A stretch of 64,000 bases of DNA from contig LXYH01000034.1 in the NCBI GenBank assembly GCA_001650895.1, positions 1 to 64,000 of the forward strand, in the 5' to 3' direction. A model generated the notes under the pieces. The model ran no database searches. It was not told the DNA's origin and worked only from the letters and a program-made list of their open reading frames with translations. Origin of the DNA: Rhodobacteraceae bacterium EhC02 (GTDB lineage Bacteria > Pseudomonadota > Alphaproteobacteria > Rhodobacterales > Rhodobacteraceae). Positions 45,214-54,468 of the stretch are shown here, piece after piece; the first letter of the stretch is position 1, and each line of letters begins with the position of its first letter. The position numbers and the translations under genes were made by a program.

Positions 45214-46118
45214 ACCAAGGAAGATCGCTCGAGTTATTCTTCATCGATGGACGACCCGATGGAATGCTCACGGCAGAGGTTTTCAATTGGACAGGGCATG
45301 TTCTGCGGGTTCCTCGCACCCAGATTATTGATGGTCTGGCGCGTCCCGAAGCTGGTCACACGGGTGTTTATGTACTGATCGGTGAGCGTGAAGGTGAAGC
45401 GCTGGCATATATTGGCGAAGCGGAAGACATGCGATCCCGGTTGAAGGAGCATGTTATTCGCAAGGACTGGTGGGAATATGCAGTTCTCGTGACTTCAGCC
45501 TCGAACAATCTTCACAAGGCGCATGTGAAATACCTGGAATCCCGCCTTGTTGAAATCGCGAGGAACGTGTCCGCCACTCCCCTGGAGAATGGGAATACAC
45601 CGCCTCGAAGCAGCCTATCCGAAGCCGCTATATCGAACATGGAAGGCTTTCTCGAAACCCTGATGATGGTGCTGCCTGCCATACGGGTTGACATGTTCCT
45701 CCAGAAGTCGCGAAGCCCCGACATCAAGAATGGTGGTTCTGCTTCCGATCCAGTTGGTCTTGAGTTCGAATTCTCGATGCCCCGCCATGGGTTAAAGGCA
45801 ACTGCCATTCTTTCCTCGGGCGAGTTGATCGTCAAAGCCGGATCCGAGGCAAGAGCCGCTTGGATCGGGGATCGGAAAAACAACACCCACTACTTCAAGC
45901 TGTATGATGAATTGGTTACCAGTGGCGTTCTGATTGACCATGGGCAACACCGGAAGTTTACCAAGGATTACGCATTTTCCAGCCCTTCGGCGGCTGCGGC
46001 CATCGTCGCTGGACGTTCGGCAAACGGTCGTACCTGCTGGCAACTGAAGTCGGACGGTCGCACTTATGCAGAATGGGAAGAAGCTTTGATTGCTGCCGCA
46101 AATGGAACAGAGCCATGA
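45207..46118 (+). CDS. GIY-YIG nuclease family protein with DUF4357
   Basis: 303 residues. The GIY-YIG nuclease core is at about 48-85: [20 protein letters not shown] (GVY for GIY, YIG kept), then Arg77 in DMRSRLKEH, and a late Glu in KYLESRLVE near 108. The C-terminal segment (about 245-295, [20 protein letters not shown]) is the DUF4357 type. The gene starts in the ATGA shared with the moaC stop and ends in the ATGA that starts moeA. Base composition and codon use (many AA, AT and TT third positions) differ sharply from the GC-rich moa/trp genes, a sign of transfer. Relatives occur in restriction-like settings; the substrate is unknown. Confidence 0.85.
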   Translation: MINQGRSLELFFIDGRPDGMLTAEVFNWTGHVLRVPRTQIIDGLARPEAGHTGVYVLIGEREGEALAYIGEAEDMRSRLKEHVIRKDWWEYAVLVTSASNNLHKAHVKYLESRLVEIARNVSATPLENGNTPPRSSLSEAAISNMEGFLETLMMVLPAIRVDMFLQKSRSPDIKNGGSASDPVGLEFEFSMPRHGLKATAILSSGELIVKAGSEARAAWIGDRKNNTHYFKLYDELVTSGVLIDHGQHRKFTKDYAFSSPSAAAAIVAGRSANGRTCWQLKSDGRTYAEWEEALIAAANGTEP

Positions 46119-47308
46119 TCAGCGTTGCCGAAGCCCAGACCCTTTGCCTGGCGCTGGTGGGTCCGCTTGCGTCTGAAACCGTCCCGCTGAAGGATGCGGC
46201 GGGCCGTGTATTGGCAGAATCTGTCGCGGCGGGGCGCGCGCAGCCCCCGTTTGCAGCCTCTGCCATGGATGGCTATGCGGTGCGGACCGAGGATTGCCAC
46301 CCCGGCGCGGTGCTTGCGGTGGTGGGCGAAGCCGCCGCCGGTCATGGCTGGGGCGGACAGGTCAATCCCGGCGAGGCGGTGCGCATCTTTACCGGTGCCC
46401 CGGTGCCCGCCGGTGCCGCCCGTGTCGTCATCCAGGAGGACGTGACCCGCTCTGGCACCCGCATCACCTTGGGCGACCGGCTGGACACCAGCACGAATAT
46501 CCGCCCGGAAGGTGCTGATTTCGCGTCCGATTTCAAACTTCCGGCACCCCGGCAACTGGGCCATTCGGACCTGGCGTTGCTGGCGGCCATGAATGCGGGC
46601 CACCTTGAGGTGACCCGCAAGCCCGAGGTCGCGATCATCGCCACGGGCGACGAACTGGTCATGCCGGGCGAGACACCGAACCCCGATCAGATCATCGCCT
46701 CGAACCTCTTTGCCCTAAAGGCCATGATCGAGGCGGCCGGCGGCCGCGCGCGCCTGCTGCCCATCGCGCGCGACAACGAGGCCTCGCTCATGACGGTCTA
46801 CGAGATGGCCATGGGCGCGGATCTGATCGTGACGATCGGTGGCGCCTCGGTCGGGGATCATGACCTTGTGGCGCAAGTGGCGACCCGTTTCGGGCTGCGG
46901 CAGAGTTTTTACAAGATCGCGATGCGCCCCGGAAAGCCGCTGATCGCGGGCGCCTTCGGGGATGGAACACCCTATCTGGGCCTGCCGGGCAACCCGGTCT
47001 CGGCGATCGTCTGCGGGCATCTGTTCGTCCTGCCCATGCTGCGCGCGATGCTGGGCCTGCCCGATGCGCTGCCGCCCGTGCTGCGCGCCCGCCTGGCCGC
47101 CCCGCTGGAGGCCAACGGCCCGCGCGCCCATTACATGCGGGCCCGTCTGGCCGAGGACGGAACAGGCCGTACCGTGACGGCCCATGACCGTCAGGACAGC
47201 GCGCTTCTGACGGTGCTGGTCGGCGCGAATGTCCTGCTGATCCGGCCGCCCCATGACGGACCAAGGGCGGCGGGCGATCTGGTCGAGGTTCTGCCCCTCC
47301 TGCCCTGA
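46115..47308 (+). CDS. moeA: Molybdopterin molybdenumtransferase
   Basis: 397 residues from ATG 46115. MoeA inserts molybdate into adenylylated molybdopterin. The signature VAIIATGDELVMPGETPNPD lies near 177-196, followed by IASNLFAL, TIGGASVGDHD (near 245-255) and LPGNPVSAIVCG (near 290-301). The N-terminal SAMDGYAVR is also typical. The start overlaps the stop of the GIY-YIG gene; its usual upstream neighbour would be moaC. It is followed by lexA with its own promoter. Confidence 0.97.
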   Translation: MISVAEAQTLCLALVGPLASETVPLKDAAGRVLAESVAAGRAQPPFAASAMDGYAVRTEDCHPGAVLAVVGEAAAGHGWGGQVNPGEAVRIFTGAPVPAGAARVVIQEDVTRSGTRITLGDRLDTSTNIRPEGADFASDFKLPAPRQLGHSDLALLAAMNAGHLEVTRKPEVAIIATGDELVMPGETPNPDQIIASNLFALKAMIEAAGGRARLLPIARDNEASLMTVYEMAMGADLIVTIGGASVGDHDLVAQVATRFGLRQSFYKIAMRPGKPLIAGAFGDGTPYLGLPGNPVSAIVCGHLFVLPMLRAMLGLPDALPPVLRARLAAPLEANGPRAHYMRARLAEDGTGRTVTAHDRQDSALLTVLVGANVLLIRPPHDGPRAAGDLVEVLPLLP

Positions 47309-47319
47309 ACCCTTGGGTG

Positions 47320-47348
47320 TTGACACAAAACGGGAACAATGGCAGAAC
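47320..47348 (+). promoter_or_regulatory. lexA promoter with alphaproteobacterial SOS box
   Basis: GAAC-N7-GAAC at 47334-47348 is the reverse complement of GTTC-N7-GTTC, the LexA box known in Rhodobacter and other alphaproteobacteria. TTGACA at 47320-47325 lies just upstream, so the box overlaps the spacer and -10 region, the proper place for repression. It precedes lexA by about 75 bases. Confidence 0.8.
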
Positions 47349-47421
47349 AAAAGCGAAATGAAACGTTTCGCACGGCATGGCCATGGCCGATCCCCGTGCC
47401 CGATCCGGAGGGACCGACCCG

Positions 47422-48153
47422 ATGCTGACCCGCAAGCAACTTGATCTGCTGGATTTCATTCAGACCCGTCTGAACCGCGATGGCGTACCGCCCTCCTTCG
47501 ACGAAATGAAAGAGGCGCTGGACCTGCGGTCGAAATCGGGCATTCACCGGCTGATCACCGCGCTGGAAGAGCGTGGGTTCATCCGCCGCCTGGCGCACCG
47601 GGCCCGCGCGATCGAGATCGTGAAACTGCCCGATGCGCTGGCCGACAAACATGCTGCACGCGCCCAGGCCGATACCGCACCAAGCAGCGGCTTTGCGCCC
47701 CGTGTGATCGACGGTGACCGCCCCGACAGCCCGCCCCCCGCCCGCGCCATGCCCATCCAGACGATCGAGGCGATGGAACTGCCGGTGATGGGGCGCATCG
47801 CCGCCGGTGTGCCGATCGAAGCGATCAGCCATGTCTCGCATTCGGTGACGGTGCCCACGACCATGCTCAGCGGGCGCGGCGATCACTACGCGCTGGAAGT
47901 GCGCGGCGATTCCATGATCGAGGCCGGGATCAACGATGGCGATGTGGTGGTGATCCGTGAAACATCCGTGGCGGACAATGGCGATATCGTCGTCGCCCTG
48001 GTCGAGGATCAGGAGGCCACCCTCAAGCGGTTCATGCGGCGCGGCAACACGATCGCGCTGGAAGCCGCGAACCCGGCCTATGAGACCCGCGTCTACCCGG
48101 ATCACATGGTCAAGGTGCAGGGTCGTCTGGTCGGGCTGATCCGCACCTATTGA
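47422..48153 (+). CDS. lexA: LexA repressor (SOS response)
   Basis: 243 residues from ATG 47422 ([13 protein letters not shown]). The winged helix-turn-helix is at about 1-65 ([20 protein letters not shown]). A linker of about 60 residues follows, longer than in E. coli. The cleavage site is Ala-Gly in [11 protein letters not shown] (near 134-135), and the self-cleavage dyad is Ser in [10 protein letters not shown] and Lys in EATLKRFM. It controls SOS genes and, through the box upstream, itself. It is convergent with comEC, with a 7-base overlap of the 3' ends. Confidence 0.97.
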   Translation: MLTRKQLDLLDFIQTRLNRDGVPPSFDEMKEALDLRSKSGIHRLITALEERGFIRRLAHRARAIEIVKLPDALADKHAARAQADTAPSSGFAPRVIDGDRPDSPPPARAMPIQTIEAMELPVMGRIAAGVPIEAISHVSHSVTVPTTMLSGRGDHYALEVRGDSMIEAGINDGDVVVIRETSVADNGDIVVALVEDQEATLKRFMRRGNTIALEAANPAYETRVYPDHMVKVQGRLVGLIRTY

Positions 48154-50225
48154 TCAGGGTCCGCCCGCCTGCCGGTACGCGGCGCCGTGTTCCACAACCG
48201 CGCACCGGTCCGGTCACGGACCGTCAAGATGCGGTAGCCGTCGCCGCGGGGCATGACGGCCAGCGCACCGGTCCGCCTCAGGCTGCGCAGGTCGAACACC
48301 TTGCACGGCAGTCCCGGCGGGGCCACGCGATCCATCACCAGCCAGTCATCGGGACCGCATTGCGGATCGGCGGCGGCCTTGCCCCACAGATGGATCAATT
48401 GACCGGTTTCGCTGAAGAAAAGGGGCATGGTTTGCGGCCAGCGGGCAGCGGCATCGGCTTGCGGCGCGGTATCGGCGTCATGATCCAGCCAGTTCTGCGC
48501 GACGAAGCCCGCGCCGCTGGCGCGGCTCAGGGCGCGCCCCTGCGCGGTCATCACCCCGACAAGCCCGCCATCGCCGGCAATCAGGATCGCGGGACGCTGG
48601 GCACCTGTCCAGATCAGCAGTGCCGCCAGAACCACCGGCACCCCCATGATCCGCCCCCATCCCTGCCAGAGCATCACCACAAGCGCGCCCAGGGCCATCA
48701 TCGGAAGCACAACGGCCGGTGGCGTCACGATGGTGCCGCGCGCCCCCTCCAGCCCGGTCACGAAATGCGCCACGCCAAGGATCCAGCCCAACCCCTGCCC
48801 CATGATCCACAGGGCCGCCCCCTCAAGCCCGAAGGGCAGAAGGCAGACGGCCAGCACCGCAGCGGGCATCACCAGCGCCCCCATCAGCGGCACGCTCAGC
48901 AGGTTGGCGATCAGCCCGTAATGGGCGAACTGGTTGAAATGCGCAGCCCCCAGCGGTGCGGTCGCCAGCCCCGCCACCCCGGATGACACGACCACTGCCG
49001 CGACCGGCTTCAGCCAGCCTGGCAGGCGCGGAAGGCCAGCCTCGCGGATCCAGGCGAACACCGCCACCAGCGCCGTGGTCGCGGCAAAGGACATCTGGAA
49101 ACCGGGGCCCATCAACGCCTCGGGGCGCAGGGTCAGGATGATCATGGCGGCCACCGCAACGGCGCGCAGCGTCAGGGCGCGGCGGTCGAAGATCACCGCG
49201 ACAAGGACAACCGCCACCATCACGAAGGCCCGTTCGGTCGCCACGTTGCCGCCCGATAGCGCAAGGTATCCCGCCGCCACCACCAAGGCCAGCGCGGCCG
49301 ACAGCTTCTTGGCAGGGACACGCAGCCCCACCACCGGAACCGCGGCCAGGATCAGGCGGAAAAGGCCAAAGACGAATCCTGTCAACAGCCCCATATGCAG
49401 GCCCGAGATGGCCAGAAGATGCGCAAGGTTCGACACGCGCAGCGCCTCGAGCGTGTCCTGCCCCATGCCCGAACGGTCCCCGGCCATGACGGCGGCCGCA
49501 AAGGCGCCCACCTCGCCGGGCAGGCTGTCCTGCACACGCGCCGAAAGCCACATCCGCGCCGTGAAGACCGGCTGCCCGCCATCAGGCGGGCGCAGCAGCA
49601 GAACCGGGCTGCGGACATATCCGACCGCCCCCAGCTTGAGGAACCAGGCATGGCGGCGAAAATCGAAGCTGCCCGGCTCGACCGGCCCGTTCGAAACCGA
49701 CAGATGTCCCGTCGTGATGACCACCTGCCCCGGCCAGGGGCGCAAGTGATCCTGATCCCCATGCAGCGACAGGCGCACACGCAGGGGCGTATCCTGCGGC
49801 GCGATGTCCCTCAGAACGACCCGGTCCAGCACGATCCGCACCGCATCCGAGGCGGATCGGTCGATGCCGACGATCCGCCCCTCGATGGGGCCATAGTAGC
49901 GCCACCCGATCTGGGGACCTGCCACCTGATGCGCCCGCGCGCCGGCCAGCGCGACACCCGCCGCCACCAGGACAAGCGCCCACAGAAAGGGGGCCGACAC
50001 AGGCCCGAGGCGCGATGCGATCCAGCCCCCCGCCAGGGCCAGCCCCCCCAAGGTCGACAGAAGCATGACCGACGGCTCGGTTTGCAGCGAAAAATAGGCC
50101 CCGATCCCGATGGCCAGAAAAACCGGCGCCCATGGCAGAAGGGCGCCGCGCTGCGTCGCGAGGATGCGCGAAAGTGCGGCGGTGATCCGCAACTCTTGCC
50201 CCCCGCTGTGCGCATCGCTAGACAT
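48147..50225 (-). CDS. comEC: ComEC/Rec2-related competence membrane protein
   Basis: 692 residues with about ten predicted membrane segments. The N-terminal DUF4131 region (about 30-200) is followed by the competence domain (about 220-500; [20 protein letters not shown] is its hallmark). ComEC forms the inner-membrane DNA channel in transformation. The C-terminal 180 residues lack the HxHxDH motif of the metallo-beta-lactamase nuclease part found in Bacillus ComEC. It overlaps lexA at the 3' end and is divergent from gltX, a known arrangement in this order. Confidence 0.9.
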   Translation of the reverse strand: MSSDAHSGGQELRITAALSRILATQRGALLPWAPVFLAIGIGAYFSLQTEPSVMLLSTLGGLALAGGWIASRLGPVSAPFLWALVLVAAGVALAGARAHQVAGPQIGWRYYGPIEGRIVGIDRSASDAVRIVLDRVVLRDIAPQDTPLRVRLSLHGDQDHLRPWPGQVVITTGHLSVSNGPVEPGSFDFRRHAWFLKLGAVGYVRSPVLLLRPPDGGQPVFTARMWLSARVQDSLPGEVGAFAAAVMAGDRSGMGQDTLEALRVSNLAHLLAISGLHMGLLTGFVFGLFRLILAAVPVVGLRVPAKKLSAALALVVAAGYLALSGGNVATERAFVMVAVVLVAVIFDRRALTLRAVAVAAMIILTLRPEALMGPGFQMSFAATTALVAVFAWIREAGLPRLPGWLKPVAAVVVSSGVAGLATAPLGAAHFNQFAHYGLIANLLSVPLMGALVMPAAVLAVCLLPFGLEGAALWIMGQGLGWILGVAHFVTGLEGARGTIVTPPAVVLPMMALGALVVMLWQGWGRIMGVPVVLAALLIWTGAQRPAILIAGDGGLVGVMTAQGRALSRASGAGFVAQNWLDHDADTAPQADAAARWPQTMPLFFSETGQLIHLWGKAAADPQCGPDDWLVMDRVAPPGLPCKVFDLRSLRRTGALAVMPRGDGYRILTVRDRTGARLWNTAPRTGRRADPDQ

Positions 50226-50272
50226 GCGGCAAGGCTACTCCCGCCTTGGTTACCGAAAGGTTAAGTCCGCTG

Positions 50273-51676
50273 ATGTCCTCCCCCGTCGTGACCCGTTTTG
50301 CGCCCTCTCCTACCGGCTACCTGCATATTGGCGGGGCGCGCACGGCTCTGTTCAGCTGGCTCTATGCGCGGGGGCGCGGCGGAAAATTCCTGCTGAGGAT
50401 CGAGGATACGGATCGCGAACGCTCCACCCCCGAGGCGACGGAGGCGATCCTCAAGGGCCTGTCCTGGCTGGGTCTGGACCATGACGGCGAGGCGATCAGC
50501 CAGTTCGCCCGCGCCAGCCGTCACGCCGATGTGGCGCGGCAACTGCTGGATGAAGGGCGCGCCTACAAGTGCTTTGCCACCCAGGACGAGATCGAAGCCT
50601 TTCGCGAAGAGGCCCGTGCCGCCGGTCGCTCCACCCTGTTCCGCAGCCCCTGGCGCGAGGCCGATCCTGCGACCCATCCCACGGACATGCCATTCGTGAT
50701 CCGCATCAAGGCCCCGCAAGAGGGCGAAACCGTGATCGAGGACCAGGTGCAGGGCCGCGTCGTGATCCGCAATGACCAGCTGGATGACATGGTGCTGCTG
50801 CGGGGCGATGGCACACCTGTCTACATGCTGGCGGTGGTGGTCGATGACCATGACATGGGCGTGACCCATGTGATCCGGGGCGATGACCACCTGAACAATG
50901 CCGCGCGCCAAATGATGATCTATCACGCCATGGGCTGGACCGTGCCGGTCTGGGCGCATATCCCGCTGATCCACGGCCCCGATGGCAAGAAACTGTCCAA
51001 GCGTCACGGTGCGCTGGGGGTCGAGGAATACCAGGCCATGGGCTATCCCGCGTCGGGGATGCGCAACTACCTGGCGCGTCTGGGCTGGAGCCATGGCGAT
51101 GACGAGGTTTTCACGGATGCGCAGGCGCGCGACTGGTTCGACCTGACGGGAATCGGCAAGTCGCCCGCGCGGCTGGACTTCAAGAAACTGGACAATATCT
51201 GCGGCCAGCACATCGCGACCACGGATAATGCCGCACTGCTGCATGAGCTGCTGGATTTCATCGCCGCAACGGACCGGCCCGCCTTGCCGGCCGACAAGAA
51301 AGCGATGCTTTTCGCAGCGATGCCGCAACTCAAGGAACGCGCGAAGACCTACATCGAACTGCTTGACAAGGCTGCCTTTATTCTGGCCGAGCGGCCCATT
51401 GCGCCCGAACCGAAAGCGGCGGAGCACCTTACCGATGTATTCCGTGGTATACTGAAAGAATTGACGCCGCATTTGCAAAATGCTAGCTGGACGCGGGGCG
51501 ATCTTGAACACGTCCTGAACGAATTTGCACAGACTCAGGGGATGACTTTCGGCAAGCTGGCGGGCCCCATGCGGGCGGCGCTGTCGGGGCGTAGCGCCAC
51601 GCCGAGCGTATTCGACATGATGCTGGTGCTCGGGCGCGAGGAAAGCCTTGCCCGCCTGGTAGATGCCGCGGCCTGA
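50273..51676 (+). CDS. gltX: Glutamyl-tRNA synthetase
   Basis: 467 residues from ATG 50273. Class I synthetase: the HIGH equivalent is [11 protein letters not shown] (near 15-25) and the KMSKS loop is KKLSKRHG (near 241-248). Alphaproteobacteria often have two GluRS copies, one discriminating and one able to charge tRNA-Gln for amidation; I cannot assign which this is. It stands next to gltA, the common order in Rhodobacter and Paracoccus. Confidence 0.96.
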   Translation: MSSPVVTRFAPSPTGYLHIGGARTALFSWLYARGRGGKFLLRIEDTDRERSTPEATEAILKGLSWLGLDHDGEAISQFARASRHADVARQLLDEGRAYKCFATQDEIEAFREEARAAGRSTLFRSPWREADPATHPTDMPFVIRIKAPQEGETVIEDQVQGRVVIRNDQLDDMVLLRGDGTPVYMLAVVVDDHDMGVTHVIRGDDHLNNAARQMMIYHAMGWTVPVWAHIPLIHGPDGKKLSKRHGALGVEEYQAMGYPASGMRNYLARLGWSHGDDEVFTDAQARDWFDLTGIGKSPARLDFKKLDNICGQHIATTDNAALLHELLDFIAATDRPALPADKKAMLFAAMPQLKERAKTYIELLDKAAFILAERPIAPEPKAAEHLTDVFRGILKELTPHLQNASWTRGDLEHVLNEFAQTQGMTFGKLAGPMRAALSGRSATPSVFDMMLVLGREESLARLVDAAA

Positions 51677-51757
51677 GATGGTTAACACCTTCTTCAGCCG
51701 TACAGACGAGAAAGGCCTACCCGATCTGCGGGAAGAGCCAGTGAGGAAGGGACTAAA

Positions 51758-53053
51758 ATGACGACATCCAGCAAGACAGCGACGCTCAGCTTCGATGGGA
51801 AGACGATCGAGCTGCCGATGTTCACGCCGACGGCGGGCCCCGACGTGATCGACATCCGCAAGCTTTACGGTCAGGCCGGCGTGTTCACCTACGATCCCGG
51901 ATTCACCTCGACCGCCAGCTGCGACAGCACCATCACCTATATCGACGGGGATGAGGGCATCCTGCTGCATCGCGGCTATCCGATCGACCAGCTGGCGTCG
52001 AAATCGCATTTCCTGGAAGTGTGCTACCTGCTGCTTTACGGCGAACTGCCCTCTTCGGCGGAACTTGAGGATTTCGAGACACGCGTGACGCGTCACACGA
52101 TGATCCACGAGCAGATGCACAACTTCTTCCGTGGCTTCCGCCGCGACGCGCATCCGATGGCCACCATGGTGGGCGTGGTCGGCGCGATGTCGGCCTTCTA
52201 CCACGACTCGCTGGACGTCAACGATCCCTGGCAGCGCGAGGTCGCCTCGATCCGCCTGATCGCCAAGATGCCGACGATTGCGGCGATGGCCTACAAGTAT
52301 TCGATCGGCCAGCCCTTCGTCTATCCGCGCAACGATCTGGATTACGCGGCGAACTTCCTGCACATGTGCTTCTCGGTCCCGGCCGAGACCTATCACGTGA
52401 ACCCGATCGTCAGCCGCGCGATGGACCGTATCCTGACGCTGCATGCCGATCACGAGCAGAACGCCTCGACCTCGACCGTGCGCCTGGCCTCGTCCTCGGG
52501 GGCGAACCCCTTTGCCTGCATCGCGGCGGGGATTGCCTGCCTCTGGGGTCCGGCCCATGGCGGCGCGAACCAGGCCTGCCTGGAAATGCTGCGCGAGATC
52601 GGCAGCGTGGACCGCATCCCCGAATTCATCGAACGCGCGAAGGACAAGAACGATCCCTTCCGTCTGATGGGCTTCGGCCACCGGGTCTACAAGAACACCG
52701 ACCCGCGCGCCAAGGTGCTGAAGCAGTCCGCGGACGAGGTTCTTGAGCTGCTGGGCGTTCATGACAACCCGCTGCTGCAGGTCGCCAAGGAGCTGGAGCA
52801 TGTGGCACTGAACGATCCCTATTTCATCGAGAAGAAGCTGTTCCCGAACGTCGATTTCTATTCGGGCATCATCCTCGAGGCGATGGGCTTCCCGACATCG
52901 ATGTTCACCCCGATCTTCGCGCTGTCGCGCACCGTCGGCTGGGTCAGCCAGTGGAAAGAGATGATCGGCGATCCGCAGATGAAGATCGGCCGCCCGCGTC
53001 AGCTTTACATGGGTGAAACCACCCGCGATTACGTGGATATCGAAAACCGCTAA
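51758..53053 (+). CDS. gltA: Citrate synthase
   Basis: 431 residues, type II hexameric-like. Condenses oxaloacetate and acetyl-CoA. The catalytic residues are His in [10 protein letters not shown] (near 268) and [16 protein letters not shown] (near 310), and Asp in [14 protein letters not shown] (near 366). A purine-rich Shine-Dalgarno (GGAAGGGAC) precedes the ATG, and a strong terminator follows. It is the entry enzyme of the TCA cycle. Confidence 0.97.
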   Translation: MTTSSKTATLSFDGKTIELPMFTPTAGPDVIDIRKLYGQAGVFTYDPGFTSTASCDSTITYIDGDEGILLHRGYPIDQLASKSHFLEVCYLLLYGELPSSAELEDFETRVTRHTMIHEQMHNFFRGFRRDAHPMATMVGVVGAMSAFYHDSLDVNDPWQREVASIRLIAKMPTIAAMAYKYSIGQPFVYPRNDLDYAANFLHMCFSVPAETYHVNPIVSRAMDRILTLHADHEQNASTSTVRLASSSGANPFACIAAGIACLWGPAHGGANQACLEMLREIGSVDRIPEFIERAKDKNDPFRLMGFGHRVYKNTDPRAKVLKQSADEVLELLGVHDNPLLQVAKELEHVALNDPYFIEKKLFPNVDFYSGIILEAMGFPTSMFTPIFALSRTVGWVSQWKEMIGDPQMKIGRPRQLYMGETTRDYVDIENR

Positions 53054-53070
53054 GTGGTTTGCAGAATTGG

Positions 53071-53096
53071 AAACGGCGCCCCTTGGGGCGCCGTTT
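53071..53096 (+). terminator. Terminator after gltA
   Basis: Perfect 12-bp inverted repeat AAACGGCGCCCC / GGGGCGCCGTTT with a TT loop, 17 bases after the gltA stop. The stem ends AAA/TTT, so it could serve both strands, including the convergent enoyl-CoA hydratase gene. Confidence 0.85.
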
Positions 53097-53127
53097 CGCG
53101 TTTCGGATCAGGCTGTGGCCGGGCCTC

Positions 53128-53904
53128 TCAGCGCCCTTCGAAACTGGCGGGACGCTTTTCCAGAAAGGCCAGAACGCCTTCCTTGAAATCGCGGGTCTTG
53201 CCGCAGGTCCCCTGAAAGCGGCCTTCCATGGCCAGCTGATCCTCGAGGCTATTGTCCCAGCTGCCGCGGATCGCCTGTTTCACATGGGCAAAGGCCACGG
53301 TCGGCCCTTTCGCCAGATGTGCGGCGCGGGCACGCCATGTGGCCTCGAACGCGTCATCGGCCACGGCCTCCCAGATCAGGCCCCAGTCATCGGCCTGGCT
53401 TGCGCTGATCTTGTCGGCGAACAGCGCGGCCCCCATGGCCTTGGCTGTCCCCATCTGGCGTGTCATCCAATAGGTGCCGCCCGCATCAGGGATCAGGCCG
53501 ATCCGTGTGAAGGCCTGCAGGAAATAGGCGCTTTGCGTGGCGATCACCACATCGGCGGCAAGGGCAAGGTTGGCACCTGCCCCGGCAGCCGCGCCATTCA
53601 CGGCGCTGATCGTCGGGATCGGGCAGTCATAGATCGCCTTGAGCATGGGCAGGTATTCGTCCCGCAGCGTCCGCTCCATGTCCAGGTTGGCCGCATTGGC
53701 CCGATCGCTAAGGTCTTGCCCCGAACAGAAGGCCCGCCCCGCCCCTGTCAGCACCAGCACCCGCGCATCCTTGCCCGCCTGGCGCGCGGCATCGGCGATC
53801 TCGGCCCGCATCTGGGTGTTCAGCGCGTTCATCTTGTCCGCGCGGTTGAGGGTCAGCACCGCAACATCATCGGTGATGTCCAGCGTGATGGTCTGATACT
53901 GCAT
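53128..53904 (-). CDS. Enoyl-CoA hydratase-related protein
   Basis: 258-residue crotonase-fold protein. The oxyanion-hole residues are in AFCSGQDLSDRAN (near 60-72) and NGAAAGAGANLALAADVV (near 103-120). The AAGAG sequence is close to PaaG/PaaB of phenylacetate degradation and to other 2-enoyl-CoA hydratases/isomerases. No other phenylacetate genes are present, so the pathway is open. It lies alone between gltA (convergent) and ccmH. Confidence 0.88.
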   Translation of the reverse strand: MQYQTITLDITDDVAVLTLNRADKMNALNTQMRAEIADAARQAGKDARVLVLTGAGRAFCSGQDLSDRANAANLDMERTLRDEYLPMLKAIYDCPIPTISAVNGAAAGAGANLALAADVVIATQSAYFLQAFTRIGLIPDAGGTYWMTRQMGTAKAMGAALFADKISASQADDWGLIWEAVADDAFEATWRARAAHLAKGPTVAFAHVKQAIRGSWDNSLEDQLAMEGRFQGTCGKTRDFKEGVLAFLEKRPASFEGR

Positions 53905-53982
53905 GGGATCGGCCTTTCCTTGTCTCCGCCTCTTGGCGATACCTTACCGCAGCGGATCACAAGGAAAAGGTCAAACCCCGCG

Positions 53983-54468
53983 TCAGTCCTCGAGAATCTT
54001 GCTGAGCTTGGCCTTTTCCTCGTCGCTGAGGCTGCCCGCCCCAAGCTCGGGCGCGGCCTGGCGGGTGCGCAGATAGCCGATACCGACCCCAAGGCCCAGC
54101 AACAGCATGAGGGGTCCCGCCGCCCAGAGCAGCCAGTTCGCGCCGCCCGTGGTCGGTTTCAGCAGCGCGTATTCGCCGTAGCGGTCCACGATGAATTCGA
54201 CCACTTCCTGATCGCTGTCCCCGGCGGTCAGCCGTTCACGCACAAGGATGCGCATGTCGCGGGCCAGTTCGGCATTCGACTCGTCGATGCTTTCGTTCCG
54301 GCACACCATGCAGCGCAGGCCCCGCGACAGTTCGCGGGCGCGCGCCTCAAGGGCCGGGTCTGCCAGGATTTCGTCCGGCAGCACGGCCAGGGCCTGTGTG
54401 GCGGTGAAGGGGGCCAGCGGCCCCAGCATGGCCAGGGCCAGCCACAGGCTCAGTGCAAGACGTGTCAT
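53983..54468 (-). CDS. ccmH: Cytochrome c maturation protein CcmH
   Basis: 161 residues from ATG 54468. The N-terminal signal/anchor (LALSLWLALAMLGPLAPF) is followed by the LRCxxC motif (RGLRCMVCRNESI, near 49-61) that reduces apocytochrome c thiols for haem attachment. A C-terminal membrane segment (LLWAAGPLMLLLGLGVGIGY, near 113-132) follows. It overlaps ccmF by ATGA. This is the short CcmH/CycL form, without the TPR domain of E. coli CcmH. Confidence 0.95.
   Translation of the reverse strand: MTRLALSLWLALAMLGPLAPFTATQALAVLPDEILADPALEARARELSRGLRCMVCRNESIDESNAELARDMRILVRERLTAGDSDQEVVEFIVDRYGEYALLKPTTGGANWLLWAAGPLMLLLGLGVGIGYLRTRQAAPELGAGSLSDEEKAKLSKILED

Noticed and set aside
50261-52801. 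846-codon open frame on the minus strand opposite gltX and gltA
   Set aside because: Same GC-driven effect; it spans two conserved genes and their intergenic region without any domain.
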